From Chloroflexota bacterium (GTDB lineage: Bacteria > Chloroflexota > UBA6077), in the NCBI GenBank assembly GCA_021788565.1, contig JAJYKO010000203.1:1-8168 (forward strand): 8,168 nucleotides of DNA, written 5' to 3'. Below, piece by piece: positions 1 through 6,394 of the stretch (position 1 is its first letter; the number at the start of each line of letters is the position of its first letter). Below the pieces are notes generated by a model. The model was given only the letters and a program-made list of their open reading frames with translations. It was not told the DNA's origin and did no database searches. The translations under genes were made by a program, and so were the position numbers.

Positions 1-1
1 C

Positions 2-364
2 GGCCTCTCCGCGGCCGAGGCGGCGGTCCGCCCTGGGCTGAGGATGTCCGAGGTGATGAGCATCATGAAGGAGGTCTGCCTGAAGAGCGGGGCTATCAAG
101 CAGTTCGCGGGCTTTGGCCATGCCATCGGCCTCGAGCCGCGCGACATGCCAATGATCCAGACGCCGTGGGAAACCGCGAAGGACGACTTCATCGAGATGT
201 CCGCCGACCTGCCGATCGAAACGGACATGGTGTTCAACCTGGAGAACGCCTTCAGGGAGATCGGTACCGGCTCTGTCGCCGTCGAGACCACCCTCCACGT
301 GACCCCGACCGGCTGCGAGCGGCTGATCCCGCAGCAGCGGGAGATTGTGGTGCTGCCGGCCTAG
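2..364 (+). CDS. M24-family metallopeptidase-like protein, C-terminal part (5' end outside window)
   Basis: This is the C-terminal 120 residues or so of a pita-bread-fold M24 enzyme (creatinase/prolidase/Xaa-Pro aminopeptidase group). The reading frame is open from base 2. Residues before the first ATG (base 44) still align with the full-length paralog at 473-1726 (RPGLRMSEV against RPGVKISEV), so that ATG is internal and the gene is cut by the window edge. The fragment keeps three of the five usual metal ligands: His in GHAIGLEPRD (codon at 119-121), Glu in FNLEN and Glu in VAVET. The two upstream aspartates lie outside. By hand, about 54 of 84 aligned residues match the paralog without gaps. 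As in the paralog, the canonical VHE segment reads PRD. The gene ends at TAG 362-364 and converges on the other copy. The M24 fold is clear; the substrate is unknown. Confidence 0.85.
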   Translation, partial: GLSAAEAAVRPGLRMSEVMSIMKEVCLKSGAIKQFAGFGHAIGLEPRDMPMIQTPWETAKDDFIEMSADLPIETDMVFNLENAFREIGTGSVAVETTLHVTPTGCERLIPQQREIVVLPA

Positions 365-394
365 CACAGGCCAAGCGGCCATTTGATCTTGGTG

Positions 395-425
395 GGGCGC
401 GGGGATGGGGGACATCCCCGCGCCC
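395..425. terminator. Perfect 13-bp hairpin between convergent genes, candidate bidirectional terminator
   Basis: GGGCGCGGGGATG (395-407) pairs perfectly with CATCCCCGCGCCC (413-425) around the 5-nt loop 408-412. It starts 30 bp after the stop of the rightward M24 fragment and lies 47 bp beyond the stop of the leftward M24 gene, where a shared terminator is expected. Neither flank carries a clear T-run (GACTGTTGTG on the right, ACCAAGATC read leftward), so it is not a textbook intrinsic terminator. It may act with Rho, as a 3'-end stabiliser, or as a U-tract-poor terminator. The hairpin is certain; its role is inferred from position. Confidence 0.6.
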
Positions 426-472
426 GACTGTTGTGAAGGATAACCCTTGCCGCCGACGCCGGAACGGGTGCT

Positions 473-1726
473 CTATCCTACGGGCAGCGTCTCCAGCTTC
501 GGTGGCGGGAGCAGGAACTCGCAGCCACTCGGCGTCGTTACCAGGGTGACCTCCACGGCGACCGAGCCGATCCCGAACTCGCGCTGGGCTTCCTCCAGGT
601 TGAACACCATGCCGGCTTCCAATGTCACGTCGTGAGAGATGTTGATGAAGTCATCCCGCGCGGTCCAGAAGGGTTTCTGGATCATCGGCAGGTCCCGAGG
701 CTCGAGGCCGAGAGCGTGGCCGAAGTTGTAGGCGTTCTTGACGGTTCCGCTCTTCAGTTCCCCTTCGGAGAAGGCGTCGAGCACTTCGGAGATCTTCACC
801 CCCGGCCGGGCTTTGGCCCTGGCGTTGGCCGCGCCCTCTAGCTGGGCGTCGAACAGCTCCCGATGACGCTTCGTCGGCTCCCCTAGGATCCCAACCACGT
901 TGCCGTCCGCGTGGTAGTACTTGTAGGTGCAACCGGCGTCGCAGTATACGGTGTCCCCCGCTTTCAGGGTGTAGGTGCGGGGCTCCCAGTGAGTAATCGC
1001 GAAGGGACCGCAGGCATTGTTGCAGAAGACCGGTACGGCCCCGAGGGCGGAGACGGCGGCGCGGTGTGCACTAGTAAGGTCCAACTCGGAGGCTCCGATC
1101 TTCGCGGCCGCCAGTAGCGCGTTGAACCCGCGACGGTTAATCTCGCCGGCCTTTCGGAGCAGTTCGATCTCCTCCGGTGTCTTAACCATTCTGATCAGGC
1201 GAAAGAGCTCCCCTGCCTCCTTGAACTGGACGTGGGGCAGTTCCTGCCGTGCATACTCCAGTTCCTCCGGCTTCATCCCAGCGCTGTCGACCCCGACGAC
1301 ACCGCTGGTCAGCCCGCGGTCACGCATCGCCCTGACGATGGCCTCCCCGCCGGTGTTCAGTTTCAGTTCCAACGAGCGTCTGTACAGCGCAAAGAGGCGG
1401 TGAACCTCCGGGGGATAGTGGGGCAGCGCCTCGGCCGCGGCAGCCCCTGGGCCGAAGGGGTAGACGTCCTCGATCCAGCTCGGCCACTCAGCCAGGTGCG
1501 CTATCATGGAGCCGTCGGCCATGGGCATCAAAGCTGGCGGCTGGTCGCGCGGGAAGAGGGCGTAGCTCTGGAACATGAAGTTCTCTTTGGTGAACAGTCG
1601 GTAGAACCACAGGAGCCAGGGGCTGAAGTCGCTGAGATAGTGGAGGTTGACCGGCGTCGTCCCCAGCAAAGCGTCGACCCTGAACTCCTTCATGACCCCG
1701 AGGGCGCGGTCGCGATTGAGCAGCAT
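473..1726 (-). CDS. M24-family metallopeptidase-like protein (Xaa-Pro aminopeptidase/prolidase/creatinase group), 417 aa
   Basis: Two-domain M24 protein: an N-terminal creatinase-like domain (roughly residues 5-170) and a C-terminal pita-bread domain (roughly 180-417). Family metal ligands are all visible: Asp263 and Asp274 (CDAG...HAD, 11 apart), His337 (FGHALGLEPRD), Glu378 (FNLE) and Glu392 (VAVE). His246 matches the conserved upstream His. A dinuclear-metal hydrolase is therefore likely, unlike the metal-free creatinase. The usual second His of the V-H-E motif is replaced (Pro343-Arg344-Asp345), so peptidase specificity should not be assumed. No signal peptide is seen, so it is probably cytoplasmic. 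The ATG at 1726 has AAGGGAGAA upstream with 6-nt spacing. It is the last gene of the leftward cluster, 147 bp after the transporter. It may cleave a Pro-containing dipeptide, an amide or a related small molecule imported by that transporter (inference). Confidence 0.88.
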   Translation of the reverse strand: MLLNRDRALGVMKEFRVDALLGTTPVNLHYLSDFSPWLLWFYRLFTKENFMFQSYALFPRDQPPALMPMADGSMIAHLAEWPSWIEDVYPFGPGAAAAEALPHYPPEVHRLFALYRRSLELKLNTGGEAIVRAMRDRGLTSGVVGVDSAGMKPEELEYARQELPHVQFKEAGELFRLIRMVKTPEEIELLRKAGEINRRGFNALLAAAKIGASELDLTSAHRAAVSALGAVPVFCNNACGPFAITHWEPRTYTLKAGDTVYCDAGCTYKYYHADGNVVGILGEPTKRHRELFDAQLEGAANARAKARPGVKISEVLDAFSEGELKSGTVKNAYNFGHALGLEPRDLPMIQKPFWTARDDFINISHDVTLEAGMVFNLEEAQREFGIGSVAVEVTLVTTPSGCEFLLPPPKLETLPVG

Positions 1727-1803
1727 CTAGTTCTCCCTTCTTGTTTTCACATCATGGCTGGCAGTGATGCCAGACCCGGGCCTCTGCGTCTTGGACCTGC
1801 ACT

Positions 1804-1844
1804 CGCCGCCAGCGGGGGCGAATTTCCCTATCCCGCTGGCGGCG
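1804..1844. repeat. Perfect 13-bp inverted repeat in the transporter-M24 gap
   Basis: CGCCGCCAGCGGG (1804-1816) pairs perfectly with CCCGCTGGCGGCG (1832-1844) around a 15-nt AT-richer loop. It begins 29 bp beyond the transporter stop on the minus strand, within the 147-bp gap before the M24 gene. No T-run follows in either direction. It could be a 3'-end stabilising or processing hairpin, an attenuator separating the transporter from the M24 gene, or a dyad operator. A smaller hairpin (CTGGCA 1758-1763, loop 1764-1767, TGCCAG 1768-1773) lies between it and the M24 ribosome binding site. The structure is seen directly; the function is unknown. Confidence 0.5.
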
Positions 1845-1873
1845 CTGTGCTAGGACTGGTGTGTCGCCTCCCG

Positions 1874-3271
1874 CTAGGCTGCCGCACGCTCGGGTGCACC
1901 AGCCATCCGGGCGAGGTTTTGCTCGATCTCTTCCAGGGACTTGTCTTTTGTCTCGAAGCCGAAGAACACGAACGCGAGCAGGGCCAGTACCTGGAAAGCA
2001 GCCAGGTAGATATAGGATGGGACTATCGCGTTTACCGAGGCCTGTGGCGTGACCAGATTGGAGGATCCGGCGATAATCGCCAACCCCAATGGACCGGTGA
2101 TCTTGGCGAGGCTGCCAAATCCATAGGCGGAGCCCATTCCGCTGGTCCGAAGCGCAGCCGGCCATACCTCCGCCGAGTACGGCCCGGTGATGGCATAGGA
2201 CCCATCGGTGACGAAGTACGTCGGAATCAGCAGCAATATGAACGCCGGCATCGGGCCTAGGAAGGCGCTGTGGACTAGTCCGGTCACCACGAGGCCAACA
2301 GAGCCGATACAGGTGGCCAGGATGCCGCCGGCCCGGCGGCCGAGGCGATCGGAAATGAAGGAGAAGGTCACCCGCCCGCAAATGCCGGCCAAAGTCACGA
2401 AGATAAAGTAGAAGGCAGCCTGCGAGGCCGAGACGCTAAGCAGCAGTGCGATCAGGGTTGGGCCCCACAGGTTGATGCCGTACCCCGCGGACTGCATGCC
2501 GAAGCTGGTGAGCCACGAGACCCCCCAGCTACGCTTGTACTTGAACAGCTCGCCCCACGAATGGCCCTTCACGACGACGCCGTAACCCGGTGGCAGGACC
2601 ACCGCCCCGGGATCCACCTCCAGCGCCCAGGCTATCGACCTGCGTGCCTCCTCGGTCCGGCCCTGCCGGGCCAACCAGCGCGGCGACTCCGGCACCCATG
2701 CCCTGATCAGCAGGGTCAGCAGCGCCGGCAAGAGGCCAATCACGAACATGCCCCGCCACCCGAAGGTTCCAGCGAGGAAGGCGCCGGACAATGAGCCGAG
2801 CAGGGTACCGCCAGGCACAAATACCGTGACGAGGCCGGCAACCTTGCCCCGCATGCGGACCGGCAAGAACTCCTGTACCAGGGGCAGGTCCACTGAGTAG
2901 AGACCGCCCACGCCGAAGCCCACGGCCACGCGGAAGATGGTCAGGAACAGCCAATTGCCGTCGGGAGTCAGCGCGCAGATGCCGGTCCCGATGGAAAAAA
3001 CGAGCACCGTCGCCATGAAGATAGGGCGCCTGCCCACCCTGTCTGCCATCCATCCGAAGAAGAACGCTCCTACGATGGCGCCGATCCCGGATGAGAGCAG
3101 CATGATAACCGACTCTCCGTAGGTCAGATGCCATGGCCCCACGATGAACGCCAGCACGAACCCAATCATGAAGTAGTCGAAGAACTCGAGCATGTCGCCG
3201 ATGATGGCGGCCGCCACGATCTTCTTCTGGTTCCCTGTCAAACGCTGCTGTCTGTCGAGCATGTCTAGCAT
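1874..3271 (-). CDS. Major facilitator superfamily transporter, 465 aa, probable organic acid/metabolite:H+ symporter
   Basis: Inner-membrane MFS carrier of usual length with a 12-helix hydrophobicity pattern. The first helix carries an acidic segment (IGDMLEFFDYFMIGF, residues 24-38) as in aromatic-acid:H+ and metabolite:H+ symporters. The loop 2-3 signature is GWMADRVGRRP (73-83), with its pseudo-repeat SDRLGRR (307-313) after helix 8. PESPRWL (194-200) at the end of helix 6 and ETKDKSLEEIE (440-450) after helix 12 are typical of the sugar_tr-type Pfam group, which also contains organic-acid carriers. The cytosolic loop 200-250 is long, as usual. The ATG at 3271 is preceded by AAGGGGAG with 9-nt spacing; an in-frame ATG at 3262 is less well placed. 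It lies 188 bp after one ThDP gene and 147 bp before the M24 gene, so it probably imports their substrate. The sequence does not settle which substrate; the transporter class is certain. Confidence 0.92.
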   Translation of the reverse strand: MLDMLDRQQRLTGNQKKIVAAAIIGDMLEFFDYFMIGFVLAFIVGPWHLTYGESVIMLLSSGIGAIVGAFFFGWMADRVGRRPIFMATVLVFSIGTGICALTPDGNWLFLTIFRVAVGFGVGGLYSVDLPLVQEFLPVRMRGKVAGLVTVFVPGGTLLGSLSGAFLAGTFGWRGMFVIGLLPALLTLLIRAWVPESPRWLARQGRTEEARRSIAWALEVDPGAVVLPPGYGVVVKGHSWGELFKYKRSWGVSWLTSFGMQSAGYGINLWGPTLIALLLSVSASQAAFYFIFVTLAGICGRVTFSFISDRLGRRAGGILATCIGSVGLVVTGLVHSAFLGPMPAFILLLIPTYFVTDGSYAITGPYSAEVWPAALRTSGMGSAYGFGSLAKITGPLGLAIIAGSSNLVTPQASVNAIVPSYIYLAAFQVLALLAFVFFGFETKDKSLEEIEQNLARMAGAPERAAA

Positions 3272-3459
3272 CGGTATCTCTCCCCTTTTGTGTGGGAACG
3301 AGCCGGTCGCGGCTCACCTTAGCGCGATCAGGGTCAATCTCGGAAGATCCTGCCGACAGTCCTCCTACCTCCTACACTCACCCCCTTTCCATCAACTCCG
3401 CATGCACACCTGCCCTCACAGGAAGAGCAGGAGGATGCGCGGCTGCGCACACTCCTGGG
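3272..3459 (-). other. 188-bp gap/leader before the transporter gene
   Basis: Longest intergenic stretch in the cluster. On the minus strand it holds a perfect 7-bp tandem repeat TAGGAGG-TAGGAGG (3361-3374), which looks like a doubled Shine-Dalgarno sequence but has no ATG, GTG or TTG at proper spacing behind it. It also holds a 6-bp stem with a 4-nt loop (GAGCCG 3300-3305, CGGCTC 3310-3315) just upstream of the transporter ribosome binding site. I found no convincing -35/-10 pair and no gene. A 15-codon ORF begins at the ATGA overlapping the preceding stop, but nothing supports its being real. The gap may be a leader or may carry a promoter for the transporter and M24 genes. Confidence 0.4.
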
Positions 3460-3470
3460 TCATGCCCAGG
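3454..3470. repeat. Small hairpin spanning a stop codon
   Basis: CCTGGG (3454-3459) and CCCAGG (3465-3470) form a perfect 6-bp stem whose 5-nt loop contains two of the bases around the TGA stop of the upstream ThDP gene (stop at 3460-3462). No T-run follows. A stem this short can arise by chance in GC-rich DNA. It is recorded only because it sits exactly on the gene end. Confidence 0.3.
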
Positions 3471-5127
3471 CCTTGGGCGGCATGGCCTTCCTGTCGCTCA
3501 CGGCGTCGATCACCACGGGCCTGTTCGCCGCGAACGCTGCCTCCATTGCTCCACGGATTTCGCTCGGGTGGGTTACTCGGATGCCCATGCAACCCATCTC
3601 TTCTGCAACCGTCGCGAAGTTCACGTCTTTGAAGACCCAGAGCTCGTCGGATCGATCTTGCGAGCGGTCGCCGTAGGCGGCGAACAGGTTGGTAGTCGTC
3701 TGAGCCAGAGCGTGGTTGTTGTTCACCACCACGACGAGGTTGATGCCCATGCGGGCGCAGGTCTCCAGCTCCGACAGGTGGTAGAAGATGCCGCCGTCGC
3801 CGGTGAAGCAGACGACAGGTTTGTTGGGGAGGGCGCACTTCACCCCGATAGCCCCGGGGAAACCCCAGCCGAGGGTGCCTCCGCATCGGATGTACCGGTG
3901 GTTCGGCCCTTTCAGGTCGATCATGGTGCCGCTCCAGATGGCGGCGTGGCTGGTACATGCTACGAGCGCCGCGTCGTCGGGGAGGGACTCGGCGACCTCC
4001 TTGCAGATGCGCTCTGGCCTCATGGGCACCGCGTCGGAGTTGTACATCGCTGCGACCGAGGCGCGCCACTCCTCGCGCAGTTCCTGGGCCCTGCGGACCC
4101 AGGACGGTCTGGCCTGCTCGGTCCCCGCTGCCTCGATCAACCGCTGAAGGGTTACCTTCGCGTCTCCCACCAGTCCGACCCTGACCTGGTAGTTGCGCCC
4201 AATCTCGGCCGGGTTGATGTCCATCTGTATGACGGGCGTTCCAGGTCGGGGGATCTTCCACAGGTTGGTCACCATGCTCCCGGCGCCGCTTCCGGCGAAG
4301 AATACGAGGTCGGCCTCGGCCACCACTCGGTTGGCGCACGCTCGGGAGTAGACGCCCACGACGCCGATGTGGAGCGGGTGATCGTTGGGGATGGCAGCTT
4401 TGCCGTTAAGGGATGTGACCACGGGGATGGAGAGCCGCTCCGCCAGCTTCACCAGCTCGGGACCCGCATCGGAGGCGACTACGCCCCCACCCAGGACGAT
4501 GACCGGCCGCTGGGCCGCCTTCAGGATACCGATGGCCTCGTCGACGCGGTTCTTGTCGGGTTCGGGTCTGATGGCGGGGTAGCTGCTGTACTGCTCCTCG
4601 ACCAGCAGTTCCAGATCGCCTTCTCCCTGGACGCCTTCTCCACCTCTTCCTGAGAGCTCCAGGTGCACCGGCCTCGGTGTGCCGGTTGTGGCCTCCCTGA
4701 AAGCCTGGCGCAGTAGGTCCGGCAACCGCTCGGCCTTGTCCACTCGGGCGTTGAACTTCGTGACCGAGTCGAACATGGTGAAGTCTTCGAGCTGCTGGTA
4801 GAGATGCCGGTATCGGGAGTCGGGGTGTGGGCCTCCTGTGACCGCGATGACCGGCGAATAGGAAAGGTAAGCGTCTCTGAGGCCGGTAGCGGCGTTGGCA
4901 GCGCCTACGGTCTGGGTTAGAACGACGCCGGGTCTGCGCGCGCCACGAGCGTAGCCGTCGGCCATGTATGCTGCGGCGACTTCGCTGTGGCACAGCACAC
5001 GGGTGATGCCCAGCTCCTCCATTTCCACAAGGGCCCGACGCAAAATGCCGGGCACGAAGAATACATGGGTAACGCCGTATCCCTTCATCGCCTCCGCGAA
5101 GAATCGGGCGTCTGTCATGACGGCCAT
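3460..5127 (-). CDS. Thiamine-diphosphate-dependent enzyme, acetolactate synthase/decarboxylase-like, 555 aa
   Basis: Three-domain ThDP enzyme of the acetolactate synthase/benzoylformate decarboxylase superfamily, at family length. The N-terminal PYR domain (about 1-170) holds the ThDP-activating Glu49 (CHSEVAAAYMADGYAR). The central domain (about 190-335) contains LNGK (240-243). The C-terminal PP domain holds the Mg-ThDP motif GDGG (443-446) followed 23 residues later by NNN (469-471). Both cofactor motifs are intact, so it should be active. Unlike its paralog at 6395-8071, it reads TQTVGAAN (71-78) where acetolactate synthases have the GPG turn, and HLYQQLED (108-115) in the substrate region. 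These differences suggest a different 2-oxo acid. The reaction (decarboxylation or carboligation) cannot be read from sequence; calling it acetolactate synthase would be unsafe. The ATG at 5127 has GGAGG 7 nt upstream, better than the internal ATG at 5118. It is the third gene of the cluster and cytoplasmic. Confidence 0.9.
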   Translation of the reverse strand: MAVMTDARFFAEAMKGYGVTHVFFVPGILRRALVEMEELGITRVLCHSEVAAAYMADGYARGARRPGVVLTQTVGAANAATGLRDAYLSYSPVIAVTGGPHPDSRYRHLYQQLEDFTMFDSVTKFNARVDKAERLPDLLRQAFREATTGTPRPVHLELSGRGGEGVQGEGDLELLVEEQYSSYPAIRPEPDKNRVDEAIGILKAAQRPVIVLGGGVVASDAGPELVKLAERLSIPVVTSLNGKAAIPNDHPLHIGVVGVYSRACANRVVAEADLVFFAGSGAGSMVTNLWKIPRPGTPVIQMDINPAEIGRNYQVRVGLVGDAKVTLQRLIEAAGTEQARPSWVRRAQELREEWRASVAAMYNSDAVPMRPERICKEVAESLPDDAALVACTSHAAIWSGTMIDLKGPNHRYIRCGGTLGWGFPGAIGVKCALPNKPVVCFTGDGGIFYHLSELETCARMGINLVVVVNNNHALAQTTTNLFAAYGDRSQDRSDELWVFKDVNFATVAEEMGCMGIRVTHPSEIRGAMEAAFAANRPVVIDAVSDRKAMPPKAWA

Positions 5128-5134
5128 GTGAGAA

Positions 5135-5139
5135 CCTCC
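5135..5139 (-). promoter_or_regulatory. Ribosome binding site choosing the 5127 start
   Basis: GGAGG on the minus strand lies 7 nt before the ATG at 5127 and 16 nt before the second in-frame ATG at 5118, so translation from 5127 (protein beginning MAVMTDARF) is favoured. Confidence 0.75.
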
Positions 5140-5199
5140 ACCGTTTGTGTCTGATATCGATCGGGGCGACCGCTGCTCTCGTCTGCGTCCACGGCCACT

Positions 5200-5217
5200 A
5201 CAGGTGGCGAACAGGTG
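5200..5217. repeat. Two ACAGGTG direct repeats one helical turn apart
   Basis: ACAGGTG occurs at 5200-5206 and again at 5211-5217, an 11-bp period. It lies in the 102-bp gap just beyond the amidohydrolase stop (5230) and upstream of the second ThDP gene. Same-face repeats could be regulator half-sites, but two short copies may also be chance. The first copy overlaps a 5-bp hairpin (GCCAC 5194-5198, GTGGC 5204-5208). Confidence 0.25.
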
Positions 5218-5229
5218 CCAAGTGCCGCT

Positions 5230-6360
5230 TTACTCTGGCTCGCCGACGATGGTGCCCTTGAGCACCGTCAACACCGGCTCGAGCCGACGGGTCACCTTCA
5301 TCTCCTGGCCCTCGGTGTCGGACAGTAGCCACGCTCCCTCCTCCAGGTCGAGGACGGTGACGTCCGCCGGGGCGCCCGCCTGCAGGGTCCCCAGCTTCGG
5401 CACCCGGTCAATGGCGCGGGCAGGGTCTACGGTGGACGCCTGTACCACCTGGTCCATCGTCATGCCCAGAGCCAGATGCCTTGTCATCATCAGCGGCATG
5501 TGGAAATGAGGGTCCCTGGCCGTGTTCATAGTGATGTCTGTGCTAATTATGTCCGGGAGGAAGCCTTGATCGATCGCCTTTCGGGCCACGTCGAAGCTGA
5601 AGTGGTTACCGCCGGAGGAGGAGTCGAACAGGACGCCAGCGCGGCGGGCTTCCCAGACGGCGTCGTGGACGCGGCCCTTACCGTCCAGGATGCCGTGACG
5701 ACGGCCGGTAAAGCAGTGGACGAGCATGTCCCCGGGCTTGAAGTAGGGCAGGATCTCCGGGACGGATGCCACCGACTCGCCGATGTGCACCACCATCTTG
5801 GTGCCGGCAGCATCCGCGGCCTGTCGGGCAGCCTTCAGGTAGATGAAAGGATTGCCGCCCACGATGGATGCGGATACCCTCAGCTTGATGCCGATTGCGA
5901 TGTCCCTATTCTCTTCGACGCAGCGGACGGCCGCGTCGACATCAACGTGGTTGAACGCGGCGAACTCGCTCCACTTCAGATCCACCATGCCCACGGTGGA
6001 GAGGTTGACCTCCCCAAACACGCGAGTGCGCGAGGACTCAGCGACGTACTTCCGGAACCCAGTGAAACTGCCCGTACCAGGGGCGCCGCCCTCGACCACT
6101 GTGGTAGTTCCGCGCAGAAGGCAGTCCCTGTCAGCGATGCAGCCTATGCCCACGCCGTAGAAGACGTGGCAGTGGGCGTCTACCAGGCCGGGTGTCACCA
6201 GCTTACCGGTCACGTCGACGACCCGAGCCGCCTGACTCTCGGGAATCTCCTCGGATACTGCCGCGATGGCGTCGCCCGCGATGGCCACATCCCGCCGAGA
6301 GTGCAGCCCCTGGGACGAGTCGATGACGGTGCCACCGCGCAGCAATAGATCGTAAGCCAC
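5230..6360 (-). CDS. Metal-dependent amidohydrolase/deacetylase, COG3964-like ('dihydroorotase-like'), 376 aa
   Basis: Amidohydrolase-superfamily hydrolase with a binuclear-metal TIM barrel. The N-terminal strand set (residues 1-58, ending in VTPGLVD) is typical. Visible ligands are His63 and His65 (DAHCHV), Lys159 as probable carboxylated bridging lysine (GIKLRV), His192 (VVHIGE), His215 (LVHCFTG) and Asp275 (ISTDIT). The order and 376-aa length match the COG3964 group, whose members were long mislabelled dihydroorotases; one relative is known to hydrolyse acetyl-(R)-mandelate and related N- or O-acetyl carboxylates. The C-terminal AGAPADVTVLD segment (328-338) is the usual closing strand pair. 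Start is GTG at 6358-6360 with GGAGG 7 nt upstream. It sits between two ThDP genes, 34 bp after one and 102 bp before the other. I infer that it releases an acid later converted by one of them. It is cytoplasmic. Fold certain, family likely, substrate unknown. Confidence 0.88.
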   Translation of the reverse strand: MAYDLLLRGGTVIDSSQGLHSRRDVAIAGDAIAAVSEEIPESQAARVVDVTGKLVTPGLVDAHCHVFYGVGIGCIADRDCLLRGTTTVVEGGAPGTGSFTGFRKYVAESSRTRVFGEVNLSTVGMVDLKWSEFAAFNHVDVDAAVRCVEENRDIAIGIKLRVSASIVGGNPFIYLKAARQAADAAGTKMVVHIGESVASVPEILPYFKPGDMLVHCFTGRRHGILDGKGRVHDAVWEARRAGVLFDSSSGGNHFSFDVARKAIDQGFLPDIISTDITMNTARDPHFHMPLMMTRHLALGMTMDQVVQASTVDPARAIDRVPKLGTLQAGAPADVTVLDLEEGAWLLSDTEGQEMKVTRRLEPVLTVLKGTIVGEPE

Positions 6361-6367
6361 GAACTGA

Positions 6368-6372
6368 CCTCC
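6368..6372 (-). promoter_or_regulatory. Ribosome binding site supporting the GTG start of the amidohydrolase
   Basis: GGAGG on the minus strand is 7 nt before GTG 6360-6358. The protein then begins MAYDLLLRGG, the expected first strand of an amidohydrolase, so no residues appear to be missing. Confidence 0.75.
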
Positions 6373-6394
6373 AGAGAATGAATTTACTTGGGGT

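Noticed and set aside
44..364. A complete 106-residue small protein starting at ATG 44.
   Set aside because: The frame is open to the window edge and the residues before ATG 44 align with the full-length M24 paralog, so this is a truncated view of a larger gene.
1232..2260. Long plus-strand open frames opposite the minus-strand genes, such as 1232-2260 and 3292-4653.
   Set aside because: They lie antisense to genes with clear catalytic or transport motifs; their own translations show no domain and have composition typical of antisense frames in GC-rich DNA.
3272..3380. Possible TPP (thiamine) riboswitch before the transporter: the minus strand has CCGAGAT and ACCCTGATC close together, attractive next to ThDP enzymes.
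   Set aside because: The two motifs nearly overlap, whereas a THI element needs a separated CTGAGA and ACCTGATC with a pairing stem and a closing P1 helix; I cannot fold one here.
3415..3464. A 15-codon minus-strand ORF starting at the ATGA that overlaps the stop of the 3460-5127 gene.
   Set aside because: No own ribosome binding site, no recognisable sequence, and a length expected by chance.
5230..6360. Calling the amidohydrolase a dihydroorotase in pyrimidine synthesis.
   Set aside because: No pyrimidine genes are nearby, and the motif order (DAHCHV, GIKLRV, LVHCFTG) fits the COG3964 deacetylase-like group better.
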